From Pseudomonas sp. LFM046 (lineage in GTDB: Bacteria > Pseudomonadota > Gammaproteobacteria > Pseudomonadales > Pseudomonadaceae), in NCBI RefSeq assembly GCF_000949385.2, contig NZ_JYKO02000001.1:5664678-5728677 (forward strand): a stretch of DNA of 64,000 bases, read 5' to 3'. The notes under the pieces are model-generated. The model worked only from the letters and a program-made list of their open reading frames with translations. It did not search any database and was not told where the DNA came from. Position numbers and translations under genes: made by a program. This document shows positions 36,498 to 45,346 of this stretch, piece by piece; position 1 is the first letter of the stretch, and every line of letters begins with the position of its first letter.

Positions 36498-38168
36498 TCA
36501 GCTGTCCAGCGCCTTGTATTTCTCGCGCAGGTGGTTACGGATGGCGACGGCCGAGAAATTCAGCAGTGCGATCACCATCACCAGCAGCAGCGCAGTGGCG
36601 TAAACCAGCGGGCGGGCGGCCTCGACGTTGGGGCTCTGGAACCCGACGTCATAGATGTGGAAGCCCAGGTGCATGATCTTCTGGTCCAGGTGCAGGTACG
36701 GGTAGTTGCCGTCCACCGGCAGGCTCGGCGCCAGCTTCACCACACCCACCAGCATCAGCGGCGCCACTTCGCCAGCGGCGCGGGCCACGGCAAGGATCAG
36801 GCCGGTCATCATGGCCGGGCTGGCCATGGGCAGGACCACTTTCCACAGGGTTTCCGCCTTGGTGGCGCCCAGGGCCAGGGAGCCCTCACGCACGGCACGC
36901 GGGATACGGGCCAGGCCTTCCTCGGTGGCGACGATCACCACCGGTACGGCGAGGATGGCCAGGGTCAGGGACGCCCAGAGCAGGCCCGGGGTGCCGAAGG
37001 TCGGCGCCGGGGCGGACTCGGGGAAGAACAGGCGGTCCAGGGAACCGCCCAGCACGTAGACGAAGAAGCCCAGGCCGAACACGCCGTAGACGATGGCCGG
37101 AACGCCCGCCAGGTTGTTCACCGCGATGCGGATCACGCGGGTCAGCGGGCCCTGCTTGGCGTATTCGCGCAGGTAGATGGCGGCGATCACACCGAAGGGG
37201 GTGACGATCACGGCCATGATCAGGGTCATCATCACGGTACCGAAGATGGCCGGGAAGATACCGCCCTCGGTGTTGGCCTCGCGCGGGTCGTCGGCGAGGA
37301 ATTCCCAGAGCTTGGCGAAGTAGAAGCCGAGCTTGTCGAACAGGCCCATGGCGTTCGGCTGGTAGGCATGAACCACCTTGCCGAGGCTGATTTCCTGCTC
37401 TTTGCCACCCGCTTCGCGAACCACGACGCTGTCGCGGTTGAACTGCTGGTGCAGGGCAAGCAGCTGCTCTTCCAGGCCCTTGTAACGACCTTCCAGTTCG
37501 GCACGCTCGGCGGCGATGTCGGCCTGGGCCTCGGGCGTCAGGGCGTTGTTCAGTTCCAGCTTGCGGGTCTTCAGGCGCAGGCGCTCGAGACCGTGGTTGA
37601 TGCCGCCGATGTCCTTCTTCTCCAGCTGGTAGAGCTGGTCGTAAAGGCCGTTCACGCGCTCCAGGCGCTTCTGCAGCTCGGCCATGGCGGCGTCGCCTTC
37701 GGCGACTACCTGGCCGTTTTCCTTCACGCTCACCAGACGGCCGTAGAAGTTGCCCCACTCGCGGCGCTCCAGCGCCACCAGCTCGGCCGGATACTGCTGA
37801 TCCTGCAGCCAGTCGCCCACCACCCAACTGAAGTCGTTGCCGTAGAGGTCACGGTTGCCCAGCTTGAGCAGTTCGCGGGTCATGAACTCCGGGCCGTCCT
37901 CAGGCACCGGCAGGCCGGCACCCTTGAGGCGCGTGCGGGACACTTCCTCGATCTGTACGGCTTCGCCGATCAGCGCATGGGCTTCCTGGCCGGGCACCGC
38001 ATAGCGTGCCTCCACCAGGTCCGCCGGCCAGAAGTGGGCCAGGCCGCGAACGGCGATCACCGACAGCAGGCCGATGGTCATGATCACGGCGATGGACACT
38101 GCCCCGCCGCTCATCCAGACGCCGGGTGCGCCGCTGTTGAACCAGTTTTTCAGGGAAACCTTTTTCAC
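36498..38168 (-). CDS. pstA: Phosphate ABC transporter permease PstA, with large insertion
   Basis: An inner-membrane subunit of the phosphate importer. The C-terminal permease core (about 295-556) has the EAA loop ALGATKAETLWKVVLPMASPAMMTGLILAVARAAGE. The protein is about 556 residues against 296 in E. coli. The difference is a soluble stretch (about 45-285) after the first membrane helix, with a long coiled coil (RLERVNGLYDQLYQLEKK, TPEAQADIAAERAELEGRYK). It probably faces the periplasm. The GTG at 38168 was preferred, since GGAGAAATCC precedes it, over TTG at 38180, which would overlap that ribosome site. Confidence 0.93.
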   Translation of the reverse strand: MKKVSLKNWFNSGAPGVWMSGGAVSIAVIMTIGLLSVIAVRGLAHFWPADLVEARYAVPGQEAHALIGEAVQIEEVSRTRLKGAGLPVPEDGPEFMTRELLKLGNRDLYGNDFSWVVGDWLQDQQYPAELVALERREWGNFYGRLVSVKENGQVVAEGDAAMAELQKRLERVNGLYDQLYQLEKKDIGGINHGLERLRLKTRKLELNNALTPEAQADIAAERAELEGRYKGLEEQLLALHQQFNRDSVVVREAGGKEQEISLGKVVHAYQPNAMGLFDKLGFYFAKLWEFLADDPREANTEGGIFPAIFGTVMMTLIMAVIVTPFGVIAAIYLREYAKQGPLTRVIRIAVNNLAGVPAIVYGVFGLGFFVYVLGGSLDRLFFPESAPAPTFGTPGLLWASLTLAILAVPVVIVATEEGLARIPRAVREGSLALGATKAETLWKVVLPMASPAMMTGLILAVARAAGEVAPLMLVGVVKLAPSLPVDGNYPYLHLDQKIMHLGFHIYDVGFQSPNVEAARPLVYATALLLVMVIALLNFSAVAIRNHLREKYKALDS

Positions 38169-38180
38169 GGATTTCTCCAA

Positions 38181-38334
38181 CGCTTGAGTCTTCCAGTTCC
38201 TCCCGCCCTGGGGGCCGGAGGTTTCCTATTTCTGGGGTGGGGCTGCGGCACTGGGCCACACATCCCTCACCCTGTCCTTCGGACCACCCTCTCCCAGGGA
38301 GAGGGGGTCGGATGCAACGCCCGGAGCGTTGCGC
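38181..38334 (-). other. pstC-pstA spacer with dispersed-repeat remnant
   Basis: A 154-bp gap. Bases about 38263-38308 contain CCCTCACCCTG, then CCCTCTCCC/GGGAGAGGG, a hairpin also seen in a longer form at 43253-43298. With no T-run it is likely to act as an mRNA-stability element within the pst transcript. Confidence 0.5.
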
Positions 38335-40623
38335 TTACAGAGACGCGTACTTCTTGCGCAGGCGCTGACGAATCACCTCGGCCAGGGTGTTCATGATGAA
38401 GGTGAACGTCAGCAGCACCAGGGCCGAGAGGAACAGCACACGGTAGTGGGTACCGCCGACCTCGGACTCCGGCATTTCCACCGCCACGTTGGCGGCCAGA
38501 GTGCGCATGCCTTCGAAGATGTTCACTTCCATCACCGGCGTGTTACCGGTGGCCATCAGCACGATCATGGTCTCGCCCACGGCACGGCCGAGGCCGATCA
38601 TCAGGGCGGAGAAGATGCCCGGGCTGGCGGTGAGCAGGACCACGCGGGTCATGGTCTGCCAGGGCGTGGCACCCAGGGCCAGGGAACCGTAGGTGAGGCT
38701 CCTCGGCACGCTGAACACGGCGTCTTCGGCGATGGAGAAGATGTTCGGGATCACCGCGAAGCCCATGGCCAGGCCGACGATCAGGGCGTTGCGCTGGTCG
38801 TAGGTGATGCCCAGGTCGTTGCTGATCCACAGGCGCATGTCGCCGCCGAAGAACCAGCTTTCCATCAGCGGGCTCATGCCCAGCGCGAACCAGGCGGTGA
38901 GGCCCACCACCGGGATCAGGATGGCCGCTTCCCAGCCGTCCGGCACGCGCAGGCGGATGGACTCCGGCAGGCGGCTCCAGATGAAGCCGGCCAGCAGGAT
39001 GCCGAAGGGCGTCAGCAGCAGCAGGCTGAAGATGCCGGGCAGGTGGCCTTCCACGTAGGGCGCCAGGAACAGACCGGCGAAGAAGCCGAGGATCACGGTG
39101 GGCAGGGCTTCCATCAGCTCGATCACCGGCTTCACCTTGCGGCGCATGGACGGGGCCATGAAGTAAGCGGTGTAGATGGCCGCGGCGACAGCCAGCGGAG
39201 CTGCCAGCAGCATGGCGTAGAAGGCAGCCTTCAGGGTGCCGAAGGTCATCGGCGCCAGGCTCAGCTTGGGCTCGAAGTCGGTGTTGGCGGCGGTGGATTG
39301 CCAGACATACTTGGGTTCGTCATAGCTCTCGTACCAGACCTTGCCCCACAGCGCGCTCCAGGAAACTTCCGGGTGCGGGTTGTGCAGGCGGAACGGCAGC
39401 AGTTGACCCCCCTCCTCCACCACGATGCGGTTGGCACGGGGGGACAGGGCCAGCAGACCGGAGCCGTCGGTGACTTCTTCAACCAGGAGGGTGCGGTTGG
39501 CGGTGCTGTGGAACACGCCGAGGTGGCCGGTGGAATCCAGGGCGACGAAGCCCTTGCGGCGCTCTTCCGGCGCGATCTCCACCACCGGGGCGGCGCCCAG
39601 CTGGAAGTCGCGGATGTGCTTGAGGCGCGAGGAGCCATCCTGATCGCGCGCCATGAACCACTGGGTGATGCCACCCTTGGAGTCGCCCACCATCAGGGAG
39701 ATACCGCCCAGCAGCATGGTGCTGGCGGTGACCTCGCGCTCGCCGTCTTCCAGCAGCTTGTAGCGGCCGTTGAGGGCTTTCTCGCGCAGGCTGAAGACGT
39801 CGGCCTGGGCACGGCCATTGAGGACGTAGAGCCACTGGTGGCGCGGATCGATGTAGATGGCCTTGATCGGCTCGACCATCTGCGGCAGCTCGATGCTGCT
39901 CTGCTCCTGGGTGGTCTCGCCGGTCAGCATGTTCTCTTCGCTGACCACCTGCTGCACGAGCAATTGGCTACCGGTGGAGCCGGCCAGCATCAGGGTCTCG
40001 TCATTGATGCTGAGGGCGATGTGCTCCAGGGGGCGGCCCTGGGCATCCAGCACCATGGGCTGTTCGCCATAGGGGAAGCTGACCTGGGGCTGGATGGTTT
40101 TCTTGTTGTCCGGGTAGGTGACCTTGTAGCTGTGCTTGAAGATCAGCGCCTGACCGTTGGACAGGCCCAGTACCACCAGCGGACTGCCGGGCTGGTCCTG
40201 GCCGATGGAGACAACGCTGACGCCGGCCGGCAGCGGCAGCTGCTTGCGGTCCAGCAGGCTGCCGTCCTTGTAGGCGAAGAACTGCACTTCGCCCTTGTCG
40301 GCGACGCGCATGCCCACCATGTTCTGTTCTTCCAGGGCCAGCAGCAGCGGCTTGCCGGCGTCCTGCTGCAACCAGGCCGGGCTCTGCGCTTTCTTCGCCG
40401 TCAGTTCGGCGCCCTGGAACAGCGGCACCACCACGTAGGCCAGGTAAAAGAAGATGAGGGTGATGGCGCCAAGAACGGCAAGACCGCCGACCAGCACGTA
40501 CCAGCGGGTCAGGCGGTCCATCAGCGCTCGCATCTTGCGCTTGCGCACCAGCGCAGGCGTATTGAAGTCGATGCGGGCGGGCGGATTCTTCGAAGTTGTC
40601 AGGGAATTGGCCAGGTCAGTCAT
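38335..40623 (-). CDS. pstC: Phosphate ABC transporter permease PstC, with large insertion
   Basis: Partner permease of PstA. The 762 residues far exceed the 319 of E. coli PstC. The first membrane helix is at about 36-62 (WYVLVGGLAVLGAITLIFFYLAYVV). It is followed by a soluble region of nearly 400 residues (about 65-460) rich in short beta strands with repeated W/G/D patterns (QPMVLDAQGRPLEHIALSIND, HQWLYVLNGRAQADVFSLRE, RKGFVALDSTGHLGVF) like a propeller fold. The permease core then resumes with AFYAMLLAAPLAVAAAIYTAYFMAP and the EAA loop SLALGATPWQTMTRVVLLTA. The insertion should be periplasmic. A PHO box lies 70 bp upstream. Confidence 0.93.
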   Translation of the reverse strand: MTDLANSLTTSKNPPARIDFNTPALVRKRKMRALMDRLTRWYVLVGGLAVLGAITLIFFYLAYVVVPLFQGAELTAKKAQSPAWLQQDAGKPLLLALEEQNMVGMRVADKGEVQFFAYKDGSLLDRKQLPLPAGVSVVSIGQDQPGSPLVVLGLSNGQALIFKHSYKVTYPDNKKTIQPQVSFPYGEQPMVLDAQGRPLEHIALSINDETLMLAGSTGSQLLVQQVVSEENMLTGETTQEQSSIELPQMVEPIKAIYIDPRHQWLYVLNGRAQADVFSLREKALNGRYKLLEDGEREVTASTMLLGGISLMVGDSKGGITQWFMARDQDGSSRLKHIRDFQLGAAPVVEIAPEERRKGFVALDSTGHLGVFHSTANRTLLVEEVTDGSGLLALSPRANRIVVEEGGQLLPFRLHNPHPEVSWSALWGKVWYESYDEPKYVWQSTAANTDFEPKLSLAPMTFGTLKAAFYAMLLAAPLAVAAAIYTAYFMAPSMRRKVKPVIELMEALPTVILGFFAGLFLAPYVEGHLPGIFSLLLLTPFGILLAGFIWSRLPESIRLRVPDGWEAAILIPVVGLTAWFALGMSPLMESWFFGGDMRLWISNDLGITYDQRNALIVGLAMGFAVIPNIFSIAEDAVFSVPRSLTYGSLALGATPWQTMTRVVLLTASPGIFSALMIGLGRAVGETMIVLMATGNTPVMEVNIFEGMRTLAANVAVEMPESEVGGTHYRVLFLSALVLLTFTFIMNTLAEVIRQRLRKKYASL

Positions 40624-40838
40624 GGGTTCGGGCTCTTGCCACAGTCAGCGCGCGCGGGCTTTTACGATGGGCGCACAGCCTACGGACATCGTGTGACAGA
40701 AAGATTACAGCGAGTTGACGTGGCGAAGCCCACCCAGAGGAGGCCTCGGGGCGGGCTTCTGCGACAGGGGTCTCCCGTCGCCCTTGCGTCCTTGCGGAGC
40801 GGCGCGCGTTGGGCCGCCGCTCCCTTATCCGGCCTGGA
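40624..40838 (-). promoter_or_regulatory. pstS-pstC intergenic control region
   Basis: This 215-bp gap holds two hairpins without T-runs, at 40796-40823 (GGAGCGGCG/CGCCGCTCC) and about 40724-40760 (GAAGCCC...GGGCTTC). They are followed by a PHO box at 40693-40710. The hairpins probably stabilise or trim pstS mRNA so that the binding protein is made in excess. Confidence 0.6.
40693..40710 (-). promoter_or_regulatory. PHO box upstream of pstC
   Basis: Read on the minus strand it is CTGTAAT-CTTT-CTGTCAC: two half-sites each 6 of 7 to CTGTCAT with exact 4-bp spacing. A TAGGCT hexamer starts 10 bp downstream, where the -10 of PhoB-dependent promoters is found. It points at pstC (start at 40623), giving pstCAB a promoter separate from pstS. 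Confidence 0.75.
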
Positions 40839-41810
40839 TTACAGGCCCAGATCCTTCAGTGCTTTTTCGGCGACCTTGGCCGGAACCGGGATGTAACCGT
40901 CCTTGACGACGATTTCCTGGCCCTGCTTGGACAGCACCATCTTCACGAACTCGGCTTCCAGGGGAGCCAGCGGCTTGTTCGGCGCCTTGTTCACGTAGAC
41001 GTACAGGAAGCGGGACAGCGGATACTTGCCGTTCAGGGCGTTCTGCTCGTTGTCTTCAACGAATTCGCCGCCTTCCTTCTTGGCCAGGGCCACGGTCTTC
41101 ACGCTGGAGGTCTTGTAGCCGATACCAGAGTAGCCGATGCCGTTGAGGGACTGGCTGATGGACTGCACAACGGAAGCCGAACCCGGCTGCTCGTTGACGT
41201 TGCCCTTGAAGTCGCCTTTGCACAGGGCTTCTTCTTTGAAGTAGCCGTAGGTGCCGGATACGGAGTTACGGCCGAACAGCTGGATGGGCTGGTTGGCCAG
41301 GTCGCCGGTCACACCCAGCTCACCCCAGGTCTTGATGTTGGAGGTGCCACCGCACAGGCGGTTGGCGGAGAAGATCGCGTCAACCTGCTGCATGGTCAGA
41401 CCCTTGATGGGGTTGTCCTTGTGCACGAAGATCGCCAGGGCGTCGACGGCCACCGGAACGGCGGTCGGCTTGTAGCCGTACTTCTCTTCGAAGGCCTGCA
41501 GCTCGACGTCCTTCATCTTGCGGCTCATCGGGCCCAGGTTGGCGGTGCCTTCGGTCAGAGCCGGCGGCGCGGTGGAAGAACCGGCGGCCTGGATCTGGAT
41601 GTTCACGTTCGGGTATTCGCGCTTGTACGCCTCGGCCCACAGGGTCATCAGGTTGGCCAGGGTGTCGGAGCCAACGCTGGACAGGTTGCCGGAAACACCA
41701 GTGGTCTTCTGGTAGGCCGGAATGGACGGGTCGACAGCGGCCACCGCGCTGGCGGTAGCGACGCCGGCGGCGACGAAGGTCAGGGCCGCCATCAAACGCT
41801 TCAGTTTCAT
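40839..41810 (-). CDS. pstS: Phosphate-binding periplasmic protein PstS
   Basis: Captures phosphate in the periplasm for PstCAB. The signal peptide spans about 1-24 ([21 protein letters not shown]). The mature protein has phosphate-loop segments [36 protein letters not shown] and [17 protein letters not shown]. The 323 residues match the Pseudomonas form. TTAGGAGCAAGGC precedes the ATG. It is first in the pst cluster and carries its own PHO box. Confidence 0.97.
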   Translation of the reverse strand: MKLKRLMAALTFVAAGVATASAVAAVDPSIPAYQKTTGVSGNLSSVGSDTLANLMTLWAEAYKREYPNVNIQIQAAGSSTAPPALTEGTANLGPMSRKMKDVELQAFEEKYGYKPTAVPVAVDALAIFVHKDNPIKGLTMQQVDAIFSANRLCGGTSNIKTWGELGVTGDLANQPIQLFGRNSVSGTYGYFKEEALCKGDFKGNVNEQPGSASVVQSISQSLNGIGYSGIGYKTSSVKTVALAKKEGGEFVEDNEQNALNGKYPLSRFLYVYVNKAPNKPLAPLEAEFVKMVLSKQGQEIVVKDGYIPVPAKVAEKALKDLGL

Positions 41811-41855
41811 GCCTTGCTCCTAAGCAGGACGAGGGGGTTGAATGCAACGGGGGCC

Positions 41856-41900
41856 AGTATCGAGAGGCCGTATGACCACTCTATGAATTGATTGTGACAA
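41856..41900 (-). promoter_or_regulatory. pstS promoter with three phased PHO half-sites and -10
   Basis: On the minus strand: TTGTCAC-aatc-AATTCAT-agag-TGGTCAT, three 7-bp units in exact 11-bp phase (41900 to 41872). Then come 10 bp and GATACT (41861-41856), a 4 of 6 match to TATAAT. This is the architecture of a PhoB-activated promoter, with the box replacing the -35. Confidence 0.7.
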
Positions 41901-41971
41901 TTGGATGAATGGCCAGCATCGCTTGTCCAATCGTAGATAGAGCTCGGAAAACCTCGAGGAGACCACCCCAT

Positions 41972-43231
41972 ATGAAGCGTCATCCCTTGCTGCCCATCGC
42001 CGCCCTGGCGCTGTGCACGGCGTGCAGTCAACAGGCCCTGCTCGACATAGCGGACGGCTTCAGACCCGAACCGAAAGCGGCCATCGGCTGGCCCCAGGGC
42101 GCCACGCCGCAGGCCACCGATGGCGCCCGGGTGAATGCCTTCGCCGAGGGCCTGCAACACCCCCGCTGGCTCTACGTGCTGCCCAATGGCGATGTGCTGG
42201 TGGCCGAAAGTGCCGCGCCGGACACCGGCAAGCCCGCCGGCATCGAGAGTTGGTTTTCCGGCCTGTCCAAGAAGCAGAGCGACGCCCGGGAAAGAAGCGC
42301 CAACCGCATTTCCCTGCTGCGGGATATCAATGGCGACGGCGTTGCCGATCTGCGCAGCACCTTCCTCAAGGGCCTCAACTCACCCTTCGGCATGGTGCTG
42401 GTCGGCAAGGACCTCTACGTCGCCAACGCCGACGCCCTGGTGCGCTTCCCCTATGAGAAGGGGGCGACCGAGATCAGCGAGCCGCCCACCCGGGTCACCG
42501 ACCTGCCCGCCGGCCTGAACCGTCACTGGACCAAGAACGTCATCGCCAGCCGCGACGGCCGCAAGCTCTATGTCACGGTCGGTTCCAACAGCAATGTCGG
42601 TGAGAACGGAATGGAGGCCGAGGAAGGCCGCGCGGCGATCTGGGAAGTGGATCGCGCCAGCGGCAACAAGCGCCTCTTCGCCACCGGCCTGCGCAACCCC
42701 CATGGCCTGGCCTGGGAGCCGCAGACCGGCAAGCTGTGGACCGCAGTCATCGAACGTGGCGAACTTGGCAACGATCTGGTGCCCGACTACATCACGTCGG
42801 TGAAGGACGGCGGTTTCTATGGCTGGCCCTACAGCCATTTCGGCCAGCATGTCGACGAACGCGTGCAGCCACAGCGGCCGGACCTGGTGGCCAAGGCCCT
42901 GGTGCCCGACTACGCCCTCGGCCCGCATACCGCCTCGATGGGCATCGCCTTCGCCAAGGGCAGCAAACTGCCGAAGTTCCGCAACGGCCTGTTCGTGAGC
43001 CAGCGCGGCTCCTGGGTTCGCAATGCCGACAATGGCTACAAGGTGATCTTCGTGCCCTTCAGGAACGGCAAACCCCACGGCCAGCCGGTGGACGTGCTGA
43101 CCGGATTCCTCGACGGAAAAGGCGACGTCCAGGGCCGCCCCGTGGACGTGAAGCTCGACAGCAAGGGCGCCCTGCTGGTGACGGACGACGTGGGCGGTAC
43201 GGTGTGGCGGGTGAGTGCGGGGAAGAAGTGA
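41972..43231 (+). CDS. Putative PQQ-type sugar/sorbosone dehydrogenase-like lipoprotein
   Basis: A 419-residue protein with a lipoprotein signal ([13 protein letters not shown], acylated Cys within CTAC) and a six-bladed propeller of the soluble glucose/L-sorbosone dehydrogenase family. Blade motifs visible are [60 protein letters not shown], and [18 protein letters not shown]. The substrate is unknown, and many such proteins are annotated by fold only. GAGGAG precedes the ATG; an earlier in-frame start at 41909 lies next to the pstS promoter. It is divergent from pstS and might share its phosphate control. Confidence 0.82.
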   Translation: MKRHPLLPIAALALCTACSQQALLDIADGFRPEPKAAIGWPQGATPQATDGARVNAFAEGLQHPRWLYVLPNGDVLVAESAAPDTGKPAGIESWFSGLSKKQSDARERSANRISLLRDINGDGVADLRSTFLKGLNSPFGMVLVGKDLYVANADALVRFPYEKGATEISEPPTRVTDLPAGLNRHWTKNVIASRDGRKLYVTVGSNSNVGENGMEAEEGRAAIWEVDRASGNKRLFATGLRNPHGLAWEPQTGKLWTAVIERGELGNDLVPDYITSVKDGGFYGWPYSHFGQHVDERVQPQRPDLVAKALVPDYALGPHTASMGIAFAKGSKLPKFRNGLFVSQRGSWVRNADNGYKVIFVPFRNGKPHGQPVDVLTGFLDGKGDVQGRPVDVKLDSKGALLVTDDVGGTVWRVSAGKK

Positions 43232-43252
43232 GGACCGCGTGGGCTGGGGCTC

Positions 43253-43298
43253 CCCTCACCCCCGGCCCTCTCCCCCCGGAGAGGGCCGGGGGTGAGGG
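43253..43298. terminator. Perfect 21-bp hairpin between convergent genes
   Basis: The arms at 43253-43273 and 43278-43298 are exact reverse complements (CCCTCACCCCCGGCCCTCTC and one more C), loop CCCC. It lies 22 bp after the dehydrogenase-like gene and 20 bp before the end of the converging MFS gene. No T-run follows. The sequence resembles a widespread dispersed hairpin, and a remnant is at 38.3 kb. Confidence 0.75.
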
Positions 43299-43317
43299 AA
43301 CGTGACGAATGCGCAGA

Positions 43318-44607
43318 TCAGCGCTTCTTCGCGATCAGGAACAGCCCAATCAGCACCGCCACCCCACACAGGGAAGCGACGTAATAAGCCGGCCCCAGGG
43401 TGTCCCACTTCATCAGCAGCGAGACCACCATCGGGGTCAGGCCGCCGAAGATGGCGTAGGCCAGGTTGTAGGAGAACGACAGCCCGGAGAAACGCACCAC
43501 CGGCGGGAAGGCCTTGACCATCACATAGGGCACGGCGCCGATGGTGCCGACGAACAGGCCGGTCACCGCGTAGAGCGGGAACAGCCAGTCCGGGTGAGTC
43601 TTGAGGCCGGTGTAGAGGGTCCAGGAACTGATGGCCAGCAGCGCGCCGCCCACCAGGAAGGTACGCCCGGCACCGACGCGGTCGGCAATCGCGCCAGCCG
43701 CGACGCAGCCGATGGACAGCAGCACGATGGCCAGGCTGTTGGCCTTGAGCGCGGTGGCGGCGTCGAAGCCGTAGACGGTCTGCAGCAGCGTCGGGGTCAT
43801 CAGGATCACGACCACGATGGCGGCCGACAGCACCCAGGTCAGCAGCATGGACAGCACGATGGCGCCACGGTGCTCGCGCAGTACCGCCTTCAGCGGCACT
43901 TCCTCGGCCAGCGCCTTGCGCTGCTGCATTTCGGCGAAAACCGGCGTCTCGTGCAGCCACTGACGCAGGTAGACGGAGAACAGGCCGAACACGCCGCCCA
44001 CCAGGAACGGCAGGCGCCAGGCCCAGTCCAGCACCTCGGCCGGGGTATAGATGCTGTTGATCAGGGTCGCCATCAGCGAACCCAGCAGGATGCCGGCGGT
44101 CAGGCCCGACGTCAGGGTGCCGCAGGCGTAGCCGATGTGGCGCGGCGGCACGTGCTCGGCGACGAAGACCCAGGCGCCCGGCACCTCTCCGCCGATGGCC
44201 GCGCCCTGCACCACGCGCATCAGCAGCAGCGACAGCGGCGCCCAGATGCCGATCTGTTCATAGGTGGGCAGCAGGCCCATCACCAGGGTGGGCACCGCCA
44301 TCAGGAAGATGCTCAGGGTGAACATGCGCTTGCGCCCCAGCAGGTCGCCGAAGTGCGCCATGATGATCCCGCCCAGGGGCCGTGCCAGGTAGCCGGCGGC
44401 GAAGATGCCGAAGGTCTGCAGCTGGCGCAGCCAGTCCGGCATCTCGGCGGGGAAGAACAGCTTGCCCACCACGGCGGCGAAGAACACGAAGATGATGAAG
44501 TCGTAGAACTCCAGGGCGCCGCCGAGGGCGGAAAGCGACAGGGTCTTGTAGTCGCTGCGGGTCAGCGGACGCGAGGCGGGCGCCTCGGAGGCGAGCACGG
44601 AAGACAT
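43318..44607 (-). CDS. MFS transporter, metabolite:H+ symporter family
   Basis: A 429-residue inner-membrane carrier, likely for a dicarboxylate or similar organic acid. Twelve hydrophobic helices are present. The signatures are ALGGALEFYDFIIFVFFA in helix 1 and ARPLGGIIMAHFGDLLGRKRMF, the MFS loop 2-3, plus GAAIGGEVPGAWVFVAEHVPPRH, typical of the MHS subfamily that includes KgtP and ProP. The substrate cannot be read from sequence. It is divergent from a thioesterase gene with a 276-bp spacer. Confidence 0.85.
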   Translation of the reverse strand: MSSVLASEAPASRPLTRSDYKTLSLSALGGALEFYDFIIFVFFAAVVGKLFFPAEMPDWLRQLQTFGIFAAGYLARPLGGIIMAHFGDLLGRKRMFTLSIFLMAVPTLVMGLLPTYEQIGIWAPLSLLLMRVVQGAAIGGEVPGAWVFVAEHVPPRHIGYACGTLTSGLTAGILLGSLMATLINSIYTPAEVLDWAWRLPFLVGGVFGLFSVYLRQWLHETPVFAEMQQRKALAEEVPLKAVLREHRGAIVLSMLLTWVLSAAIVVVILMTPTLLQTVYGFDAATALKANSLAIVLLSIGCVAAGAIADRVGAGRTFLVGGALLAISSWTLYTGLKTHPDWLFPLYAVTGLFVGTIGAVPYVMVKAFPPVVRFSGLSFSYNLAYAIFGGLTPMVVSLLMKWDTLGPAYYVASLCGVAVLIGLFLIAKKR

Positions 44608-44883
44608 GGGGCGGGATTCTCGTCAGAGGGTGCAGGGCGTTTCCCGCTACTTCGGCGGGAAAATCGCCTGGCAACATATCAAAAACGACCACATGTACAC
44701 AGTCTCGGTCACAATTCCGCCACCAGCGCACTGCGGCGGTCGTCCGGGACGGCCTCCTGGCGATATACTGCGCGCTGTTCAGCGCGGGTCGGCAAGCAGT
44801 GGGTCGGCTGGCGCATCGGGAAGGAAGGGGCACGCCCCCTTTCCAGGCATTGGCGCCACACACACGAAACAGGCAGTCCCCGC
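44608..44883. promoter_or_regulatory. Divergent spacer, MFS transporter and thioesterase
   Basis: A 276-bp noncoding stretch. The AT-rich segment about 44673-44700 (CATATCAAAAACGACCACATGTACAC) is the only promoter-like part, containing the dyad TGTACA. I see no terminator, repeat or gene in it. Confidence 0.3.
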
Positions 44884-45291
44884 ATGATCGAAATCGAAGA
44901 AGAAGAGAACCTCACCCCGCAAGGCGACCTCGCCCTGCAGATCACCGCGCTCCCACGGGAAACCAACGGCTTCGGCGACATCTATGGCGGCTGGCTGGTT
45001 TCCCAGATGGACCTGGCCGGCACCGCCATGGCCAGCAAGGTGGCCGCGGGCCGCGTGGCCACGGTGGCCATCGACCGCATGGCGTTCCTGGTGCCGGTAG
45101 CCGTGGGCGCCCAGCTCTCCTTCTATACCCAGACCCTGGAGATCGGCCGCAGCTCGATCCAGATGCTGGTGGAAGTCTGGAGCGACGACCCGCTCTCCAG
45201 CGAATGGCGCAAGGTCACCGAAGCGGTCTTCGTCTTCGTCGCCATTGACGGCAGCGGCCGCACCCGCCCGGTTCCGCCACGTCGCGGCTGA
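44884..45291 (+). CDS. Acyl-CoA thioesterase, YciA-like hotdog
   Basis: A 135-residue single hotdog domain predicted to cleave acyl-CoA esters. The catalytic region is GFGDIYGGWLVSQMDLAGTAMAS, where G-(D)-I-x-G-G-W and the later D/T pattern match the YciA/BACH group. ATVAIDRMAFLVPVAVGAQLSFYT is the second conserved strand-turn. It begins with an acidic run (MIEIEEEEN). A terminator follows 13 bp past the stop. Confidence 0.85.
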   Translation: MIEIEEEENLTPQGDLALQITALPRETNGFGDIYGGWLVSQMDLAGTAMASKVAAGRVATVAIDRMAFLVPVAVGAQLSFYTQTLEIGRSSIQMLVEVWSDDPLSSEWRKVTEAVFVFVAIDGSGRTRPVPPRRG

Positions 45292-45304
45292 CCACAAGAA
45301 CGCC

Positions 45305-45330
45305 AAGGGCCGCTCAAGCGGCCCTTCTCG
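45305..45330 (+). terminator. Intrinsic terminator after the YciA-like gene
   Basis: The dyad AAGGGCCGCTCA-AGCGGCCCTT gives a stem of at least 8 bp, followed by CTCGTTTTC. It closes the thioesterase transcript before the convergent ABC permease gene. Confidence 0.8.
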
Positions 45331-45346
45331 TTTTCGGGCTTTGCCC

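Noticed and set aside
36465-40896. Long plus-strand open frames over pstA and pstC
   Set aside because: Gln/His/Gly-rich shadow translations with no domain; the minus-strand genes are certain.
43309-45291. 660-codon frame antisense to the MFS gene and fused to the thioesterase
   Set aside because: Only the last 135 codons are real. The rest is shadow of the MFS transporter.
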